This document shows positions 32,160 to 41,414 of a stretch of DNA of 64,000 bases, piece after piece. Every line of letters starts with the position of its first letter. Positions within the stretch are counted from its first letter, which is position 1. The DNA comes from Chlorobiota bacterium (lineage in GTDB: Bacteria > Bacteroidota > Ignavibacteria > OLB7), in the NCBI GenBank assembly GCA_028287785.1, contig JAQBOZ010000018.1, forward strand, positions 1 through 64,000, in the 5' to 3' direction. The position numbers were made by a program, and so were the translations under genes. The notes under the pieces were generated by a model that was given only the letters and a program-made list of their open reading frames with translations, made no database searches and had not been told where the DNA came from.

Positions 32160-32282
32160 ACACACGACGTTGTCGTGTGGTAACATATGGCGCCCCTCCG
32201 GGGCTTGCAGAGGGAGGTCAGATCTCCTCCTTCAGCCCCGGAGGGGCGCCATAGCTGGTGCATGGGGCATCGCCCCATGCAC
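32160..32282. repeat. Dispersed GC-rich palindromic repeat, copy 2 (compound)
   Basis: Three hairpins in a row. CACACGAC-GTT-GTCGTGTG comes first. A 20-bp perfect inverted repeat follows, TATGGCGCCCCTCCGGGGCT at 32186-32205 against its complement at 32234-32253. Last is GTGCATGGGGC-ATC-GCCCCATGCAC. Just upstream, CATGCCGGGGCTTC is repeated in tandem. The whole 379-base gap between the EF-G-like gene and the stress protein holds nothing else I can recognise. Confidence 0.75.
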
Positions 32283-32350
32283 ACACATCATTTTTGAACG
32301 CACATTCTCGGACGGAGGCACATCACCTTGTCCACACGGATATGGATGGG

Positions 32351-34498
32351 CTACTCCTCCACTTCCTCCAGATCGGCCGTGGCGACGATCTTCGATTCGA
32401 TCTCCTTCGGCACCTCCTCGTAGTGGCTGAAGGCGCGGGTGTAGCTGCCGCGACCCTGCGTCATGCCGCGGAGGCGGGCGGCATAGCCGTAGAGTTCGGC
32501 CAGCGGGATCTGCGCCTTGATCACCTGCGCGGTCCCCTTGGAATCCATGCCGAGAATCCGGCCGCGACGGCTGCTGAGATCGCTCATGATATCCCCCATC
32601 GCCTCCATCGGCGCCGTCACCTCGATGTTCCAGATCGGCTCCATCAACTGCGGGCGGCAATCCTTCACCCCCTGCTTGAAGCACATGCGCGCCGCGGTCT
32701 TGAAGGCGTTTTCGTTGGAATCCACCGGGTGCATCTTGCCATCGTAGAGGATCACGCGGACGTTCGTCATCGGATAGCCGGCAAATGCACCGCGCTGCAA
32801 TGTCTCCACAATCCCCTTCTTGACCGCCGGCACGAACCGCGCCTCGATGGTGCCGCCGACGATCGAGTTGACGAAGTGGAACTTCCCCCCCCAGGTCAGA
32901 TCATCCAGCTCCTCGCCACGCTTCTGGAACTGGCCGGGGAGCGGGCGGTTCTCCTCCCACGGCTCGATATGAAAATGCACCTCGCCGAACTGCCCGGAGC
33001 CGCCGGTCTGCTTCCGGTGACGGTAGCTGGTGGATGTCGATCCCTTGATCGTCTCCCGGTAGGGGATTCTCGGGGCCTTCATCTCCACCTCCACGCCGTA
33101 CTTGGCCTGCAGCCGCTTCATGATCACCTCAAGATGCAGCTCACCCAGCCCGCTCACCACAGTCTGATGCGATTCCGGGTCCTGATAGACGTTGAAGGTC
33201 GGGTCCTCCTCGTGCAGCGTGTGCAGCCCCTCGCTCACCTTCGTATCATCCCCCTTTCCCTTGAGAATGATCGCGGCATCGGCGATCGGCGCCGGGTACC
33301 AGATGGTCGGCAGCGAAACCTGATGTCCCTTGGTGGCAAGCGTGTTGTTGGTATGGGTGTTCTTCAGCTTCACCACCGCGCCGATATCGCCGAAGTTCAG
33401 CACCGTGGTATCCTTCCGGTTCTTGCCGTTCATCACGAAGATCTGGTTCATCCGCTCCGCCCGCCCGTTGGCAGTGTTGATCAACTCCATCCCGGAGTTC
33501 GCCCTGCCGCTGTAGACGCGGAAGAAGGAAAGCTCACCAACGTGCGGCTCGCTGACGGTCTTGAAGACGAAGAGCGCGGTGTCGTGGGAATTGGGATCGA
33601 GCGTGAGCATTTCTCCATGCGGGCCGGCGGCGATCGGCATCGGCATATCGGCCGGGCCGGGGCAATAGTCGGTGATGAAATCCATCAGCGGCGTGATCCC
33701 CACATTCTTCGTGCTGGATGCCGCGAAGAGGGGAAAGATCCTCCGCGCAAGCACCGCCGTCCGAAGCCCGCGACGTATCTCGTCGTCGCTCAACGTGCCG
33801 TTATCGAAATAGTTCCCCATCAGCGTCTCATCCGATTCCGCCAGCGTCTCCACCAGCGCGCTCCGAAGCTCCGTGCAACGGTCGAGGACCGCGGCCGGGA
33901 TCTCCGAGCTGTCGGAATGGGTGCCGGTTCCATCCTCGGCAAATGTCATGCACTGCATCGAGAGGACGTTGACCATCGCCACCAGGTTCTTGTTCTCATA
34001 GACGGGATATTCCAGCGGCACCACATCGCGGGAGAAATGCTCGCGGAGGTACTGGAGCGATTCCTCGATATGCGCCTGCTCCACGCCGACCTTCGTCAGC
34101 ACGAACAGCACCGGGATGCCGGCCTCCTCCGCGAACTCCCACGCAGAATCGGCGCCGAACCCGACGCCGGTGGAGGCATCGACCGTCATCACCATCGTAT
34201 CGGCAACCCTCACCGCGGACTTCGTCTCGCCGATGAAATCGGGATAGCCGGGGGTGTCCAGGATGTTGAGTTTGAAGCCCTTCCAGTTGACATGAAGGGT
34301 GGCGAGGTTGATGGAGATGCCCCGGTCGATCTCGTCCTGATGATAATCGCTGAGGGTGGTGCCGTCCGGTACGCTTCCCAGCCTCGTGGTCTCCCCGGCG
34401 GCGAACAGCATCGCCTCCGCCAGAGTGGTTTTCCCGGAACCGCCATGCCCGGCAAGGACAATGTTGCGGATCCTGTCAGTAGTGATCTCAGCAGCCAC
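32351..34498 (-). CDS. EF-G-like translation GTPase paralogue (EF-G2/FusA2 type)
   Basis: A GTG at 34498 preceded by GGAGGT at ideal distance is preferred to an ATG 39 bases upstream, giving 715 residues. All five EF-G domains appear: P-loop AGHGGSGKTT (16-25), DRGISIN switch 1, and domains II-V ending GSYTRAFSHYEEVP. It departs from true EF-G in the GTPase centre. DTPGH is DTPGY, removing the catalytic His, and NKxD is TKVG, losing the guanine-specificity Asp. EF-G2 paralogues with DTPGY are known, and one from Bacteroides is reported to act without GTP hydrolysis. The role here may be ribosome function under starvation. The canonical fusA is not in this window. Confidence 0.88.
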   Translation of the reverse strand: MAAEITTDRIRNIVLAGHGGSGKTTLAEAMLFAAGETTRLGSVPDGTTLSDYHQDEIDRGISINLATLHVNWKGFKLNILDTPGYPDFIGETKSAVRVADTMVMTVDASTGVGFGADSAWEFAEEAGIPVLFVLTKVGVEQAHIEESLQYLREHFSRDVVPLEYPVYENKNLVAMVNVLSMQCMTFAEDGTGTHSDSSEIPAAVLDRCTELRSALVETLAESDETLMGNYFDNGTLSDDEIRRGLRTAVLARRIFPLFAASSTKNVGITPLMDFITDYCPGPADMPMPIAAGPHGEMLTLDPNSHDTALFVFKTVSEPHVGELSFFRVYSGRANSGMELINTANGRAERMNQIFVMNGKNRKDTTVLNFGDIGAVVKLKNTHTNNTLATKGHQVSLPTIWYPAPIADAAIILKGKGDDTKVSEGLHTLHEEDPTFNVYQDPESHQTVVSGLGELHLEVIMKRLQAKYGVEVEMKAPRIPYRETIKGSTSTSYRHRKQTGGSGQFGEVHFHIEPWEENRPLPGQFQKRGEELDDLTWGGKFHFVNSIVGGTIEARFVPAVKKGIVETLQRGAFAGYPMTNVRVILYDGKMHPVDSNENAFKTAARMCFKQGVKDCRPQLMEPIWNIEVTAPMEAMGDIMSDLSSRRGRILGMDSKGTAQVIKAQIPLAELYGYAARLRGMTQGRGSYTRAFSHYEEVPKEIESKIVATADLEEVEE

Positions 34499-34716
34499 GA
34501 TGTACCTCCGTTTATGAGAAGTAATGAGTTGTGCCACATCCGAACGTCCCTCTGACTCTGCGTACTCACGAGGGAGGTTGCAGTCGCGAGGAGTATACGG
34601 CGCATCGCAACGGATAGCAAGAGGCGGGGTCCGGGAAATTGGATCGGTGGTGCGTCCTGAAGCGGGTCACGGCCCGCCGGCCAAAGCCCTTCCAGGCTCC
34701 CATGATGATCGCTCAA

Positions 34717-34754
34717 CGACAACGGCTCCCCCCGCCGAAGCAGGGGAAGCCGTT
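34717..34754 (-). terminator. Hairpin after the DUF4397 gene
   Basis: CAACGGCTTCCCC / GGGGGAGCCGTTG with one mismatch. No T run follows, so the call is tentative. Confidence 0.45.
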
Positions 34755-34794
34755 GAAATGCGGTCGAATGGCCTATGGGCTCTTCAACAGCCTG

Positions 34795-35493
34795 TTAATC
34801 GGCGATGACCTTGCCGGCCAGCTTGTACGGCGCCACGGCGGCGGCATCGGTCGAGCCGTAGATCACGACCGTGTAGCTCTTGGTATCGGAGAGGAACAGC
34901 GGGATCTCCAGGATGGAGTTGCCGCCCTTCAGGACGATCAGCTTCGTGGTCGACGCGGAGGGGAAGGTCACGTAATCGGTGGCCTTCTGATAGGAGAGCG
35001 CGCTTGCGGTGAAGCTGGCGCCGGTCAGACTGTTGACCTTCAGGGTGATATCCCCGGCGTTCTTCGACGCGTTGATCACGCGGATGGCGGACTCCCCGAC
35101 GGTGGCGGATATCTTCTTGGTGTTGATCGAGAACCCATCCTTGCCCCCCGCGTCGCCGCTGAAGATCACCCACGGGGCAATCGTGCTGTCAAGCGTGATG
35201 CTGGTGGACGCAAGCTGGGTGCCATCGGTGGCGCGGAAGGTGAAGCTGCGGCTGCCGTTGCCGACCGAGGCCGTGCCGGAGGTGCCATAGGCCAGGGTGG
35301 CAAGGGTCGTGGTATCGTTGCGGACCACCACATCGGAGGTGTAGGCGGGGTTGGCGTGGAAGATGGTCACCGTGGATGACCCTGCCGGTGCCGGAGCCGT
35401 GGCGGTATCGCTACAGGCGTTCAGACCAAAGCCGGCGGCCACAAGCATGAGGACCATGCAGAGGCGCTGGATAAGTGTAATGCGAATGTTCAT
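34795..35493 (-). CDS. DUF4397-domain lipoprotein
   Basis: The signal sequence with lipobox (MNIRITLIQRLCMVLMLVAA, then GFGLNAC) begins at the ATG at 35493. The frame is open to 35523, but those ten residues would spoil the signal. 232 residues. The mature part shows the DUF4397 pattern: STVTIFHANPAYTSDVVV, a TLAYGTSGTASVGNG strand pair, AIRVINASKNAGDITLKVN, and a second copy of the fold. Such proteins are surface or periplasmic lipoproteins of unknown role in Bacteroidota and Chlorobi. It is divergent from uvrA. Confidence 0.82.
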   Translation of the reverse strand: MNIRITLIQRLCMVLMLVAAGFGLNACSDTATAPAPAGSSTVTIFHANPAYTSDVVVRNDTTTLATLAYGTSGTASVGNGSRSFTFRATDGTQLASTSITLDSTIAPWVIFSGDAGGKDGFSINTKKISATVGESAIRVINASKNAGDITLKVNSLTGASFTASALSYQKATDYVTFPSASTTKLIVLKGGNSILEIPLFLSDTKSYTVVIYGSTDAAAVAPYKLAGKVIAD

Positions 35494-35669
35494 GGAAAAT
35501 CCTGAATGAGTATGAAGGGACATATGCGATTATTTCGAAGAGTCAGACCGTTGAACAACGTCATCTGATGCGCGGCACCGGTCGGGGCTTAATGCTTCGG
35601 CGGATTCGGCGTTCCGACGGGTCATTCGGAGTATTCGGGATGCATCGCGCGGAACATCTATTCGTAAAA

Positions 35670-35684
35670 GGTCATTATATGACC
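35670..35684. promoter_or_regulatory. Perfect palindrome GGTCAT-TAT-ATGACC upstream of uvrA
   Basis: 15-base palindrome 95 bases before the uvrA ATG and 176 bases before the divergent DUF4397 gene. It has the size and position of an operator; a damage-response regulator is one possibility. No experimental LexA box is known to me for this lineage. Confidence 0.45.
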
Positions 35685-35779
35685 ACCATTCCCTTGCCGG
35701 ACTCCACCTCGCAGCCGTAACTTGTCAGGTTGACTATCGATGACCGAGTCCATTTCCCCGAAGAAGGGGCACTGAACGT

Positions 35780-38700
35780 ATGAAGCACGAAACTGACCGC
35801 GACCCGCAACAGACACCGAAGCGGGGCAAATCTAACATCCTCGCCGATACCAATGGCGCGGCGGACAAAGAATTATGGGCCGGCGGCATCATCGTCCGCG
35901 GGGCGCGGGAGCATAACCTGAAAGAGGTGGATGTCACAATCCCGCGCGATTCGCTGACGGTGATCACCGGCCTCTCCGGCTCCGGCAAATCCTCCCTCGC
36001 GTTCGATACGATCTACGCGGAGGGGCAGCGCCGGTATGTGGAATCCCTTTCCCCATATGCACGGCAATTCCTGGGCCTGATGGAACGCCCCGATGTCGAT
36101 CTGATCGAAGGGCTCTCCCCCGCGATCTCCATCGAACAGAAAACCGTCTCCACAAACCCCCGCTCCACCGTCGGCACGGTGACGGAGATCTACGATTATC
36201 TCCGCCTCCTCTTCGCGCGCGCCGGCATCCAGCACTGCGTCAACTGCGGCGCGCCGGTGGTGAAGCAGACGCTTGATCAGATCGTCGAGGTGATCGCCCA
36301 GCGGTACGATCGACGGCGTATTGCCGCGCTTGCGCCGGTGGTCCGCCGCAGAAAGGGACATTACCAGGAGCTGTTCGAGAAGATCCTCCGCGATGGATTT
36401 ACCCGCGTCAGAATCGACGGGAGCTACCAGGAGATCATCGCCGGGATGAAGCTGGACCGCTACAAGGTCCACGATGTGGAGATCGTGGTGGACAGGCTGG
36501 AGGTGAACGAAAGCTCGCGATCGCGACTTCACGGCTCCCTGGAAACCGCGCTCCGCTTCGGCGACGGGGCGCTGATCATCGCGGAATGGGACGCGGAGGG
36601 GCCGGACGCGCTCTTCTCCGAGAAGCTGGCCTGCCCGGTCTGCAACATCAGCTACGAGGAGCCGGAGCCCAACTCCTTCTCCTTCAACTCCCCCTACGGC
36701 GCCTGCCCGAAGTGCGACGGCCTGGGGGAATCGTACGAGTTCTCGATCGATCTGATGATCCCCGACAAGAAGCTGTCGCTCAACCAGGAGGGGCTGCGAC
36801 CGCTCGGCAAGCCGCGCCGCAACTGGCAATGGGCACAGGCCCTGGCGGTGGTGGCGCATTTCGGCTACACCGCCGATACGCCGCTGAAGGATTTCAGCCG
36901 TGAGGCGTTCGACGCGCTGATGAACGGCGGCGGCAAGCAGAAATTCGAGATCCCTTATACATACGCCAACGGGCGGACGGTGATCTATCACCACAGGTTC
37001 GACGGGATCATCAAGAACCTTGAAGCGTCCCTCACCGGCGCCAGCGCGACATCGGCGCGGGAATGGGCGGAGGCGTTCATGAACTCCACCACCTGCCCGA
37101 CCTGCAACGGCGGCCGCCTGAAGCCGGAAAGCCTCGCCGTCACGATCGACAGCATCAACATCCACGATGTGGTGATCCTCCCGATCGGCGATGCGATGGA
37201 GCGGCTGAGCGGGCTTCAGATGAACGAGCGGCAGAGGACGATCGCCCATCTTATCGTCAAGGAGATCGTGGACCGGATGAGCTTTCTCCTGGAAGTGGGG
37301 CTCCATTATCTTACGCTCGATCGATCGGCACGCACCCTTTCCGGCGGCGAGGCGCAGCGGATACGGCTTGCAACGCAGATAGGATCGCAGTTGAGCGGCG
37401 TCCTCTACGTGCTGGATGAGCCGTCGATCGGCCTGCACCAGCACGATAACGTGAAGTTGATAGGGTCGCTCAAGCGACTCCGCGATCTGGGAAATACGGT
37501 GATCGTGGTGGAGCACGACCGGGAGATGATCGAATCGGCCAACTATGTGATCGACATGGGGCCGGGGGCGGGAGAGCTTGGCGGGGAGATCGTGGGGGCA
37601 TCGACGCCGGAGAACTTCCTGACCGCGCAGGCGCCCGTTGCAAAAAAGCGCGGACGGCCGAAAAAGAACACAACGCCCGCGGAGGAGGTGGCCGGCGTGG
37701 ACACCAGCCGGAGCATGACGTTCCGGTATCTGACGGGAGAACGGGAGATCGAGCTTCCGGCGGCGCGGCGCGCGGGGAACGGCCTGGAGCTGGCGCTTCG
37801 CGGCGCGCGCGGGCACAACCTGAAGGATGTGGATCTGCATCTGCCGCTCGGCACATTCATCTGCATCACCGGGCTCTCCGGCTCCGGCAAATCGTCGCTG
37901 ATCAATCATACGCTCTATCCCATCCTCTCGCGATATTACTTCCAGAGCCACACGCCGCCGCTTCCGTACGGGGTGATCGAGGGGCTTGAGCATATCGACA
38001 AGGTGATCGATATCGACCAGTCGCCGATCGGGCGGACGCCGCGCTCCAACCCGGCCACCTACACCGGCCTCTTCACCTTTATCCGCGATCTCTTCACGCA
38101 GTTGCCGGAATCAAAGATCAGGGGCTACGCCGCCGGTCGGTTCAGCTTCAATGTGGCCGGCGGACGTTGCGAGGAGTGCCAGGGGGATGGCCTGAAGAAG
38201 ATCGAGATGAGCTTCCTCCCCGATGTCTATGTCACCTGCGAGGTGTGCGACGGCAAACGATATAACCGGGAGACGCTGGAGGTTCATTACAAGGGAAAAT
38301 CGATCGCCGAGGTGCTGGACATGACCGTGGCGGAGGCGCTGGCGTTCTTCGAGGATATCCCCAGAATCAACCGGAAGCTGAAGACGCTGAACGATGTGGG
38401 CCTTGGCTATATCAGGCTTGGACAGCAGGCCACGACCCTTTCCGGCGGCGAGGCGCAGCGGGTGAAGCTGGCGACCGAGCTTTCGAAGATGGGGACCGGC
38501 CGCACCCTCTATCTGCTGGATGAGCCGACGACGGGGCTGCATTTCGAGGATGTGCGGATGCTGCTGGGGGTGCTGCAATCGCTGGTGGACAAGGGGAACA
38601 CGGTGGTGGTGATCGAGCATAACCTCGACGTGATCAAATCGGCGGACTGGATCATCGATCTTGGCCCCGAGGGGGGAAAATACGGGGGGGAGATCGTGGC

Positions 38701-38803
38701 TCAGGGGGCGCCGGAGCTGGTGATGCTGGAGCCGCGAAGCTACACGGGAATCTACCTGAAAACCGAGCTGGAGCGGACCGCGCGGGCGATGCTGAAAGGA
38801 TGA
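35780..38803 (+). CDS. uvrA: Excinuclease ABC subunit A
   Basis: 1007 residues, slightly longer than usual. DNA-damage recognition ATPase of nucleotide excision repair. First ATPase half: GLSGSGKSSLAFDTIYAEGQ, signature LSGGEAQRIRLA and Walker B VLYVLDEPSIGLHQ. Second half: GLSGSGKSSLINHT, CEECQGDGLKKIEMSFLPDV with VTCEVCDG (zinc module), LSGGEAQRVKLA and LYLLDEPTTGLHFED. Additional zinc cysteines are in CPVCNISYEE and ACPKCDGLGES. An N-terminal extension of about 35 residues precedes the first domain. Between the halves sits an unusual lysine/arginine-rich segment KKRGRPKKN, an AT-hook-like motif near residue 620. Confidence 0.96.
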   Translation: MKHETDRDPQQTPKRGKSNILADTNGAADKELWAGGIIVRGAREHNLKEVDVTIPRDSLTVITGLSGSGKSSLAFDTIYAEGQRRYVESLSPYARQFLGLMERPDVDLIEGLSPAISIEQKTVSTNPRSTVGTVTEIYDYLRLLFARAGIQHCVNCGAPVVKQTLDQIVEVIAQRYDRRRIAALAPVVRRRKGHYQELFEKILRDGFTRVRIDGSYQEIIAGMKLDRYKVHDVEIVVDRLEVNESSRSRLHGSLETALRFGDGALIIAEWDAEGPDALFSEKLACPVCNISYEEPEPNSFSFNSPYGACPKCDGLGESYEFSIDLMIPDKKLSLNQEGLRPLGKPRRNWQWAQALAVVAHFGYTADTPLKDFSREAFDALMNGGGKQKFEIPYTYANGRTVIYHHRFDGIIKNLEASLTGASATSAREWAEAFMNSTTCPTCNGGRLKPESLAVTIDSINIHDVVILPIGDAMERLSGLQMNERQRTIAHLIVKEIVDRMSFLLEVGLHYLTLDRSARTLSGGEAQRIRLATQIGSQLSGVLYVLDEPSIGLHQHDNVKLIGSLKRLRDLGNTVIVVEHDREMIESANYVIDMGPGAGELGGEIVGASTPENFLTAQAPVAKKRGRPKKNTTPAEEVAGVDTSRSMTFRYLTGEREIELPAARRAGNGLELALRGARGHNLKDVDLHLPLGTFICITGLSGSGKSSLINHTLYPILSRYYFQSHTPPLPYGVIEGLEHIDKVIDIDQSPIGRTPRSNPATYTGLFTFIRDLFTQLPESKIRGYAAGRFSFNVAGGRCEECQGDGLKKIEMSFLPDVYVTCEVCDGKRYNRETLEVHYKGKSIAEVLDMTVAEALAFFEDIPRINRKLKTLNDVGLGYIRLGQQATTLSGGEAQRVKLATELSKMGTGRTLYLLDEPTTGLHFEDVRMLLGVLQSLVDKGNTVVVIEHNLDVIKSADWIIDLGPEGGKYGGEIVAQGAPELVMLEPRSYTGIYLKTELERTARAMLKG

Positions 38804-38872
38804 TCGCAATGGCACGCCATTCGGAGAAGAACGGATGTCGAACGGACTGTCACGACCCGTCGGAGGATGTTT

Positions 38873-38905
38873 CAAACGTCCCCTGAAACTGAATGGGGAC
38901 GTTTG
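38873..38905 (+). terminator. Hairpin after uvrA
   Basis: Perfect 11-bp stem CAAACGTCCCC / GGGGACGTTTG with an 11-base loop. No T run follows; a repeat of the GAACGTCCCC half continues directly after it. Confidence 0.5.
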
Positions 38906-38941
38906 AACGTCCCCCGACGCTGCACTATGAGAAATCCTTCA

Positions 38942-38968
38942 TTGCGGCAAGAGGAGCTTTCGTATATT
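38942..38968 (+). promoter_or_regulatory. Possible promoter of the Hc1-like gene
   Basis: TTGCGG at 38942 and TATATT at 38963 are separated by 15 bases in an AT-rich stretch about 105 bases before the start of the histone-like gene. Weak evidence. Confidence 0.3.
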
Positions 38969-39073
38969 GAAGCACGTTTTTTTTCAAAAATCCAACATCA
39001 CGATGACCAGGTGTCGGCTCGGAGGGGCTAGAGCGCCTGCGGATTTGTTCTCACAATCACAGGAGACTTCGTC

Positions 39074-39268
39074 ATGGATCGGTTCAATCAACTGAAGAGT
39101 CTGGTTGATAGCTTTGAAAAAGACTTCGAGAAGTTCTATCTCAAGGACAACAAGGCCGCCGGCGTACGTGTGCGGAAGCATATGCAGGACCTTCGAGCTC
39201 TGGCGCAGGATATTCGCGCCGAAGTTCAATCCAAGAAAAAGGACGACACCGAAGTATCCGCGGGGTAG
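39074..39268 (+). CDS. Histone H1-like protein Hc1
   Basis: 64 residues. The sequence (MDRFNQLKSLVDSFEKDFEK, FYLKDNKAAGVRVRKHMQDL, RALAQDIRAEVQSKKK) is a near-typical Hc1-family protein. It has a helical N-terminal dimerisation part and the conserved NKAAGxRVRKxMQDL segment. Such proteins are nucleoid-associated DNA binders that are abundant in Chlorobi and Bacteroidota. It is preceded by an AGGAGACTTCGTC ribosome-binding region and followed by a very strong hairpin. Presumably highly expressed and monocistronic. Confidence 0.9.
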   Translation: MDRFNQLKSLVDSFEKDFEKFYLKDNKAAGVRVRKHMQDLRALAQDIRAEVQSKKKDDTEVSAG

Positions 39269-39310
39269 ACGGCAGAGAGACGGTTTCCCCTCCGCTTCGT
39301 ACAAGCTTCC

Positions 39311-39366
39311 GTTCGGGCGATTGAGCGCAACGTGATTCGCATCGCGATGCGCTCAATCGCCCGAAC
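39311..39366 (+). terminator. Long perfect hairpin after the Hc1 gene
   Basis: 19-bp perfect arms (GTTCGGGCGATTGAGCGCA and its complement at 39348-39366) around an 18-base loop, then TTCTTTCG. Probably a terminator that also protects the mRNA 3' end. Confidence 0.75.
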
Positions 39367-39393
39367 TTCTTTCGTGCACGGATATTCTGGCTC

Positions 39394-40362
39394 ATGAACT
39401 CGCTTCGATCGATCGCATCCATCCTGATGGCGCTGGCCGCCCTCTCGCTTACCGGCTGTGGTGAACGGGAGAAGGGCCCGCGACCTCCCGGACGTGGCGA
39501 TACGGCCGCCGCCGCCGCGCACGATACCACGTTCCATCCTCCGGTGTTCCCGGAGGGACGGAAGATGGATACGGTTCTCTCGGCCGATCTGGACGGCAAT
39601 GGAAGGAATGAGTATGTGGTGATGAGCGGCGGAGCCGATACGCTGCGGCCGGGAACCTGCCGGGCCGATCTCCTCCAGATCTATTCCTACGACCCCGCGC
39701 TCGGCGCCTACACCCTCCGCCTTGCCGACAGCGTTGCGTGGGCCTCCTCCTACGCCGTCCGCGATATCGACGGGGATGGGCGACCGGAGCTGATCGTGAT
39801 GACCTATTCCGGCGGCAACGATCCCATCGCCTCCGGCGGCATCGCGATCTACACCGGCGGCGACGGGCGCATCAGGCCGATGTTCCACGCCATGTCCGGC
39901 GATCCGCAGCTCTCGCGACTGGAAGGCGTCCGCGGCGAGGGAATACTCCTGCACGAGGAGTTGTGGCCCTCGTTCGCCACGCACGCCGACGCTGTGGAAT
40001 ATCTTGATGATATCCTTGCGCCGCGCGCCGGGACGTTCATCAGCGTCAGGAAGGATCAGCGGGCGCGGTTCGTGGCGCAGGCCAACCAGCATCTTGAGGA
40101 ATATCGAGGGCTCCGTGCGCGCTACATGGCGGACACGCTCGCCCAGGCGGATTCGGCGGCGCGGGAGGCCGATTCATCACTGGGTGGCCCGCATCCCCTC
40201 TTCCGGCCGGCGGCGCTGGCGATCATCAGCTTCGGTCGTGGCGGTGAGACGGGATCGCTCAGATCGTTCTGGAACTCGGAGAAGGAGTATCTGCAACGGC
40301 GGCTTCCGCAGGTGCAGTACCGGGAGCTGGAGGCGCTCTACGCAACATCGTTCGCCTCGTAA
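39394..40362 (+). CDS. Lipoprotein with FG-GAP-like repeats
   Basis: 322 residues. Signal peptide with lipobox (IASILMALAALSLTGC, Cys22). The body has calcium-binding FG-GAP-like segments LSADLDGNGRNEYVVMSGG and VRDIDGDGRPELIVMTYSGG, the blades of a partial beta-propeller. A helical C-terminal third (VAQANQHLEEYRGLRARYMA onward) follows. No function known. Probably an extracytoplasmic structural or binding protein. Confidence 0.75.
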   Translation: MNSLRSIASILMALAALSLTGCGEREKGPRPPGRGDTAAAAAHDTTFHPPVFPEGRKMDTVLSADLDGNGRNEYVVMSGGADTLRPGTCRADLLQIYSYDPALGAYTLRLADSVAWASSYAVRDIDGDGRPELIVMTYSGGNDPIASGGIAIYTGGDGRIRPMFHAMSGDPQLSRLEGVRGEGILLHEELWPSFATHADAVEYLDDILAPRAGTFISVRKDQRARFVAQANQHLEEYRGLRARYMADTLAQADSAAREADSSLGGPHPLFRPAALAIISFGRGGETGSLRSFWNSEKEYLQRRLPQVQYRELEALYATSFAS

Positions 40363-40406
40363 CCGGGCGGAGAGAATATTATCAGGCACGGCGCCGAGAT
40401 CACGAG

Positions 40407-40919
40407 ATGAATCGATCACGTCCAACACGGCTTCGGGATAGCGCCCCGGCGGAGAAGGTGACGCCGGGACGGAGACCGCGATCGACCCGAGCCTTCTACA
40501 TGGCGATCGGCGCCATTGCGCTGGCGATCGTGGGGGTGCTGGGCTACGGCCTGGTGGAGCATACGATCTTTCATCATCATGTGGATGCGACGATCGACCG
40601 GACCGACATGTTCGTGAAGGCGGGGGAGCATATCCAGGTGAATGTGGTGAACGCATGCGGCTCCGACGGGATGGCGATGAAGTTCACGGAGTTTCTCCGC
40701 GCCCGGAAGTTCGACGTGCCGGAGTTCAGCACGGAGAAGAGGAAGGAGCCCCGATCCCGCGTGCTGGACCGCGTGGGCGATCCTCTCTCGGCGCAGAAGG
40801 TGGCGTACGCGCTGGGCATCTCCCCCAAGAATATCGAAACCGCGATCGACAGCTCTCTCTTTATCCGCGCAACCGTGGTGATCGGAGAGGATTATCAGCA
40901 GCTCAGGCCGATGAAATAA
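40407..40919 (+). CDS. Membrane-anchored LytR C-terminal-domain protein
   Basis: 170 residues. The basic N-terminus is followed by one membrane helix (AFYMAIGAIALAIVGVLGYG). An extracytoplasmic domain starting IQVNVVNACGSDGMAMKFTE matches the LytR_C fold (the family reads VxVLNGxGxxGxAxxxxxxL), with FDVPEFSTEKRK and TVVIGEDYQQLRP at the end. It lies directly before rsfS, an arrangement often seen in Bacteroidota and Chlorobi. The role in cell envelope assembly is inferred only from the domain. Confidence 0.8.
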   Translation: MNRSRPTRLRDSAPAEKVTPGRRPRSTRAFYMAIGAIALAIVGVLGYGLVEHTIFHHHVDATIDRTDMFVKAGEHIQVNVVNACGSDGMAMKFTEFLRARKFDVPEFSTEKRKEPRSRVLDRVGDPLSAQKVAYALGISPKNIETAIDSSLFIRATVVIGEDYQQLRPMK

Positions 40920-40996
40920 CCGGATCGCGAGCGAGGCATTAAGACCTACATGGAGAGAATGGGGGCCTCCCCGTCCCCTCCCAATCAACAGATACT

Positions 40997-41401
40997 ATGG
41001 CAAAAGCAAGAAAACCGAATCATCCGAAAACGCTGGCCCGGCGCGCCGCGGAACTGACGCTCTCGAAAAAGGCGAAGGACGTTGTGATCCTCGATATCAG
41101 GAAGCTGACCGACATGGCGGATTTCTTCGTGATCTGCACGGCCGACAGCGATACGCAGGTCAACGCCATCGCCGACGCGGTCCACGACGGGCTGGCCGAG
41201 ATGGGAATCAAGCCGTACAGGAGCGAGGGATGGCAGGGACAGCAGTGGGTGATCCTCGATTTCGTCGAGGTGGTGGTCCATGTCTTCTACCGGGAGGCGC
41301 GGGAGTTCTACAAGATCGAGCGGCTCTGGTCGGACGCCAAGGTGGAGCATGTGGTGGATGAGGCCCCCGCGCCCACACCGGCGCTCCCCACCGAGCAGTG
41401 A
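40997..41401 (+). CDS. rsfS: Ribosomal silencing factor RsfS
   Basis: 134 residues. Binds protein uL14 of the 50S subunit and blocks subunit joining in stationary phase. Family motifs are KKAKDVVILDIRKLTDMADF, FVICTADSDTQVNAIADAV, YRSEGWQGQQWVILDFVEVV and VHVFYREAREFYKIERLWSDA. The N-terminus carries a basic extension. The gene ends 13 bases before the ArgRS-like gene, so the two are probably cotranscribed. Confidence 0.95.
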   Translation: MAKARKPNHPKTLARRAAELTLSKKAKDVVILDIRKLTDMADFFVICTADSDTQVNAIADAVHDGLAEMGIKPYRSEGWQGQQWVILDFVEVVVHVFYREAREFYKIERLWSDAKVEHVVDEAPAPTPALPTEQ

Positions 41402-41414
41402 TATCGTCGCGACC

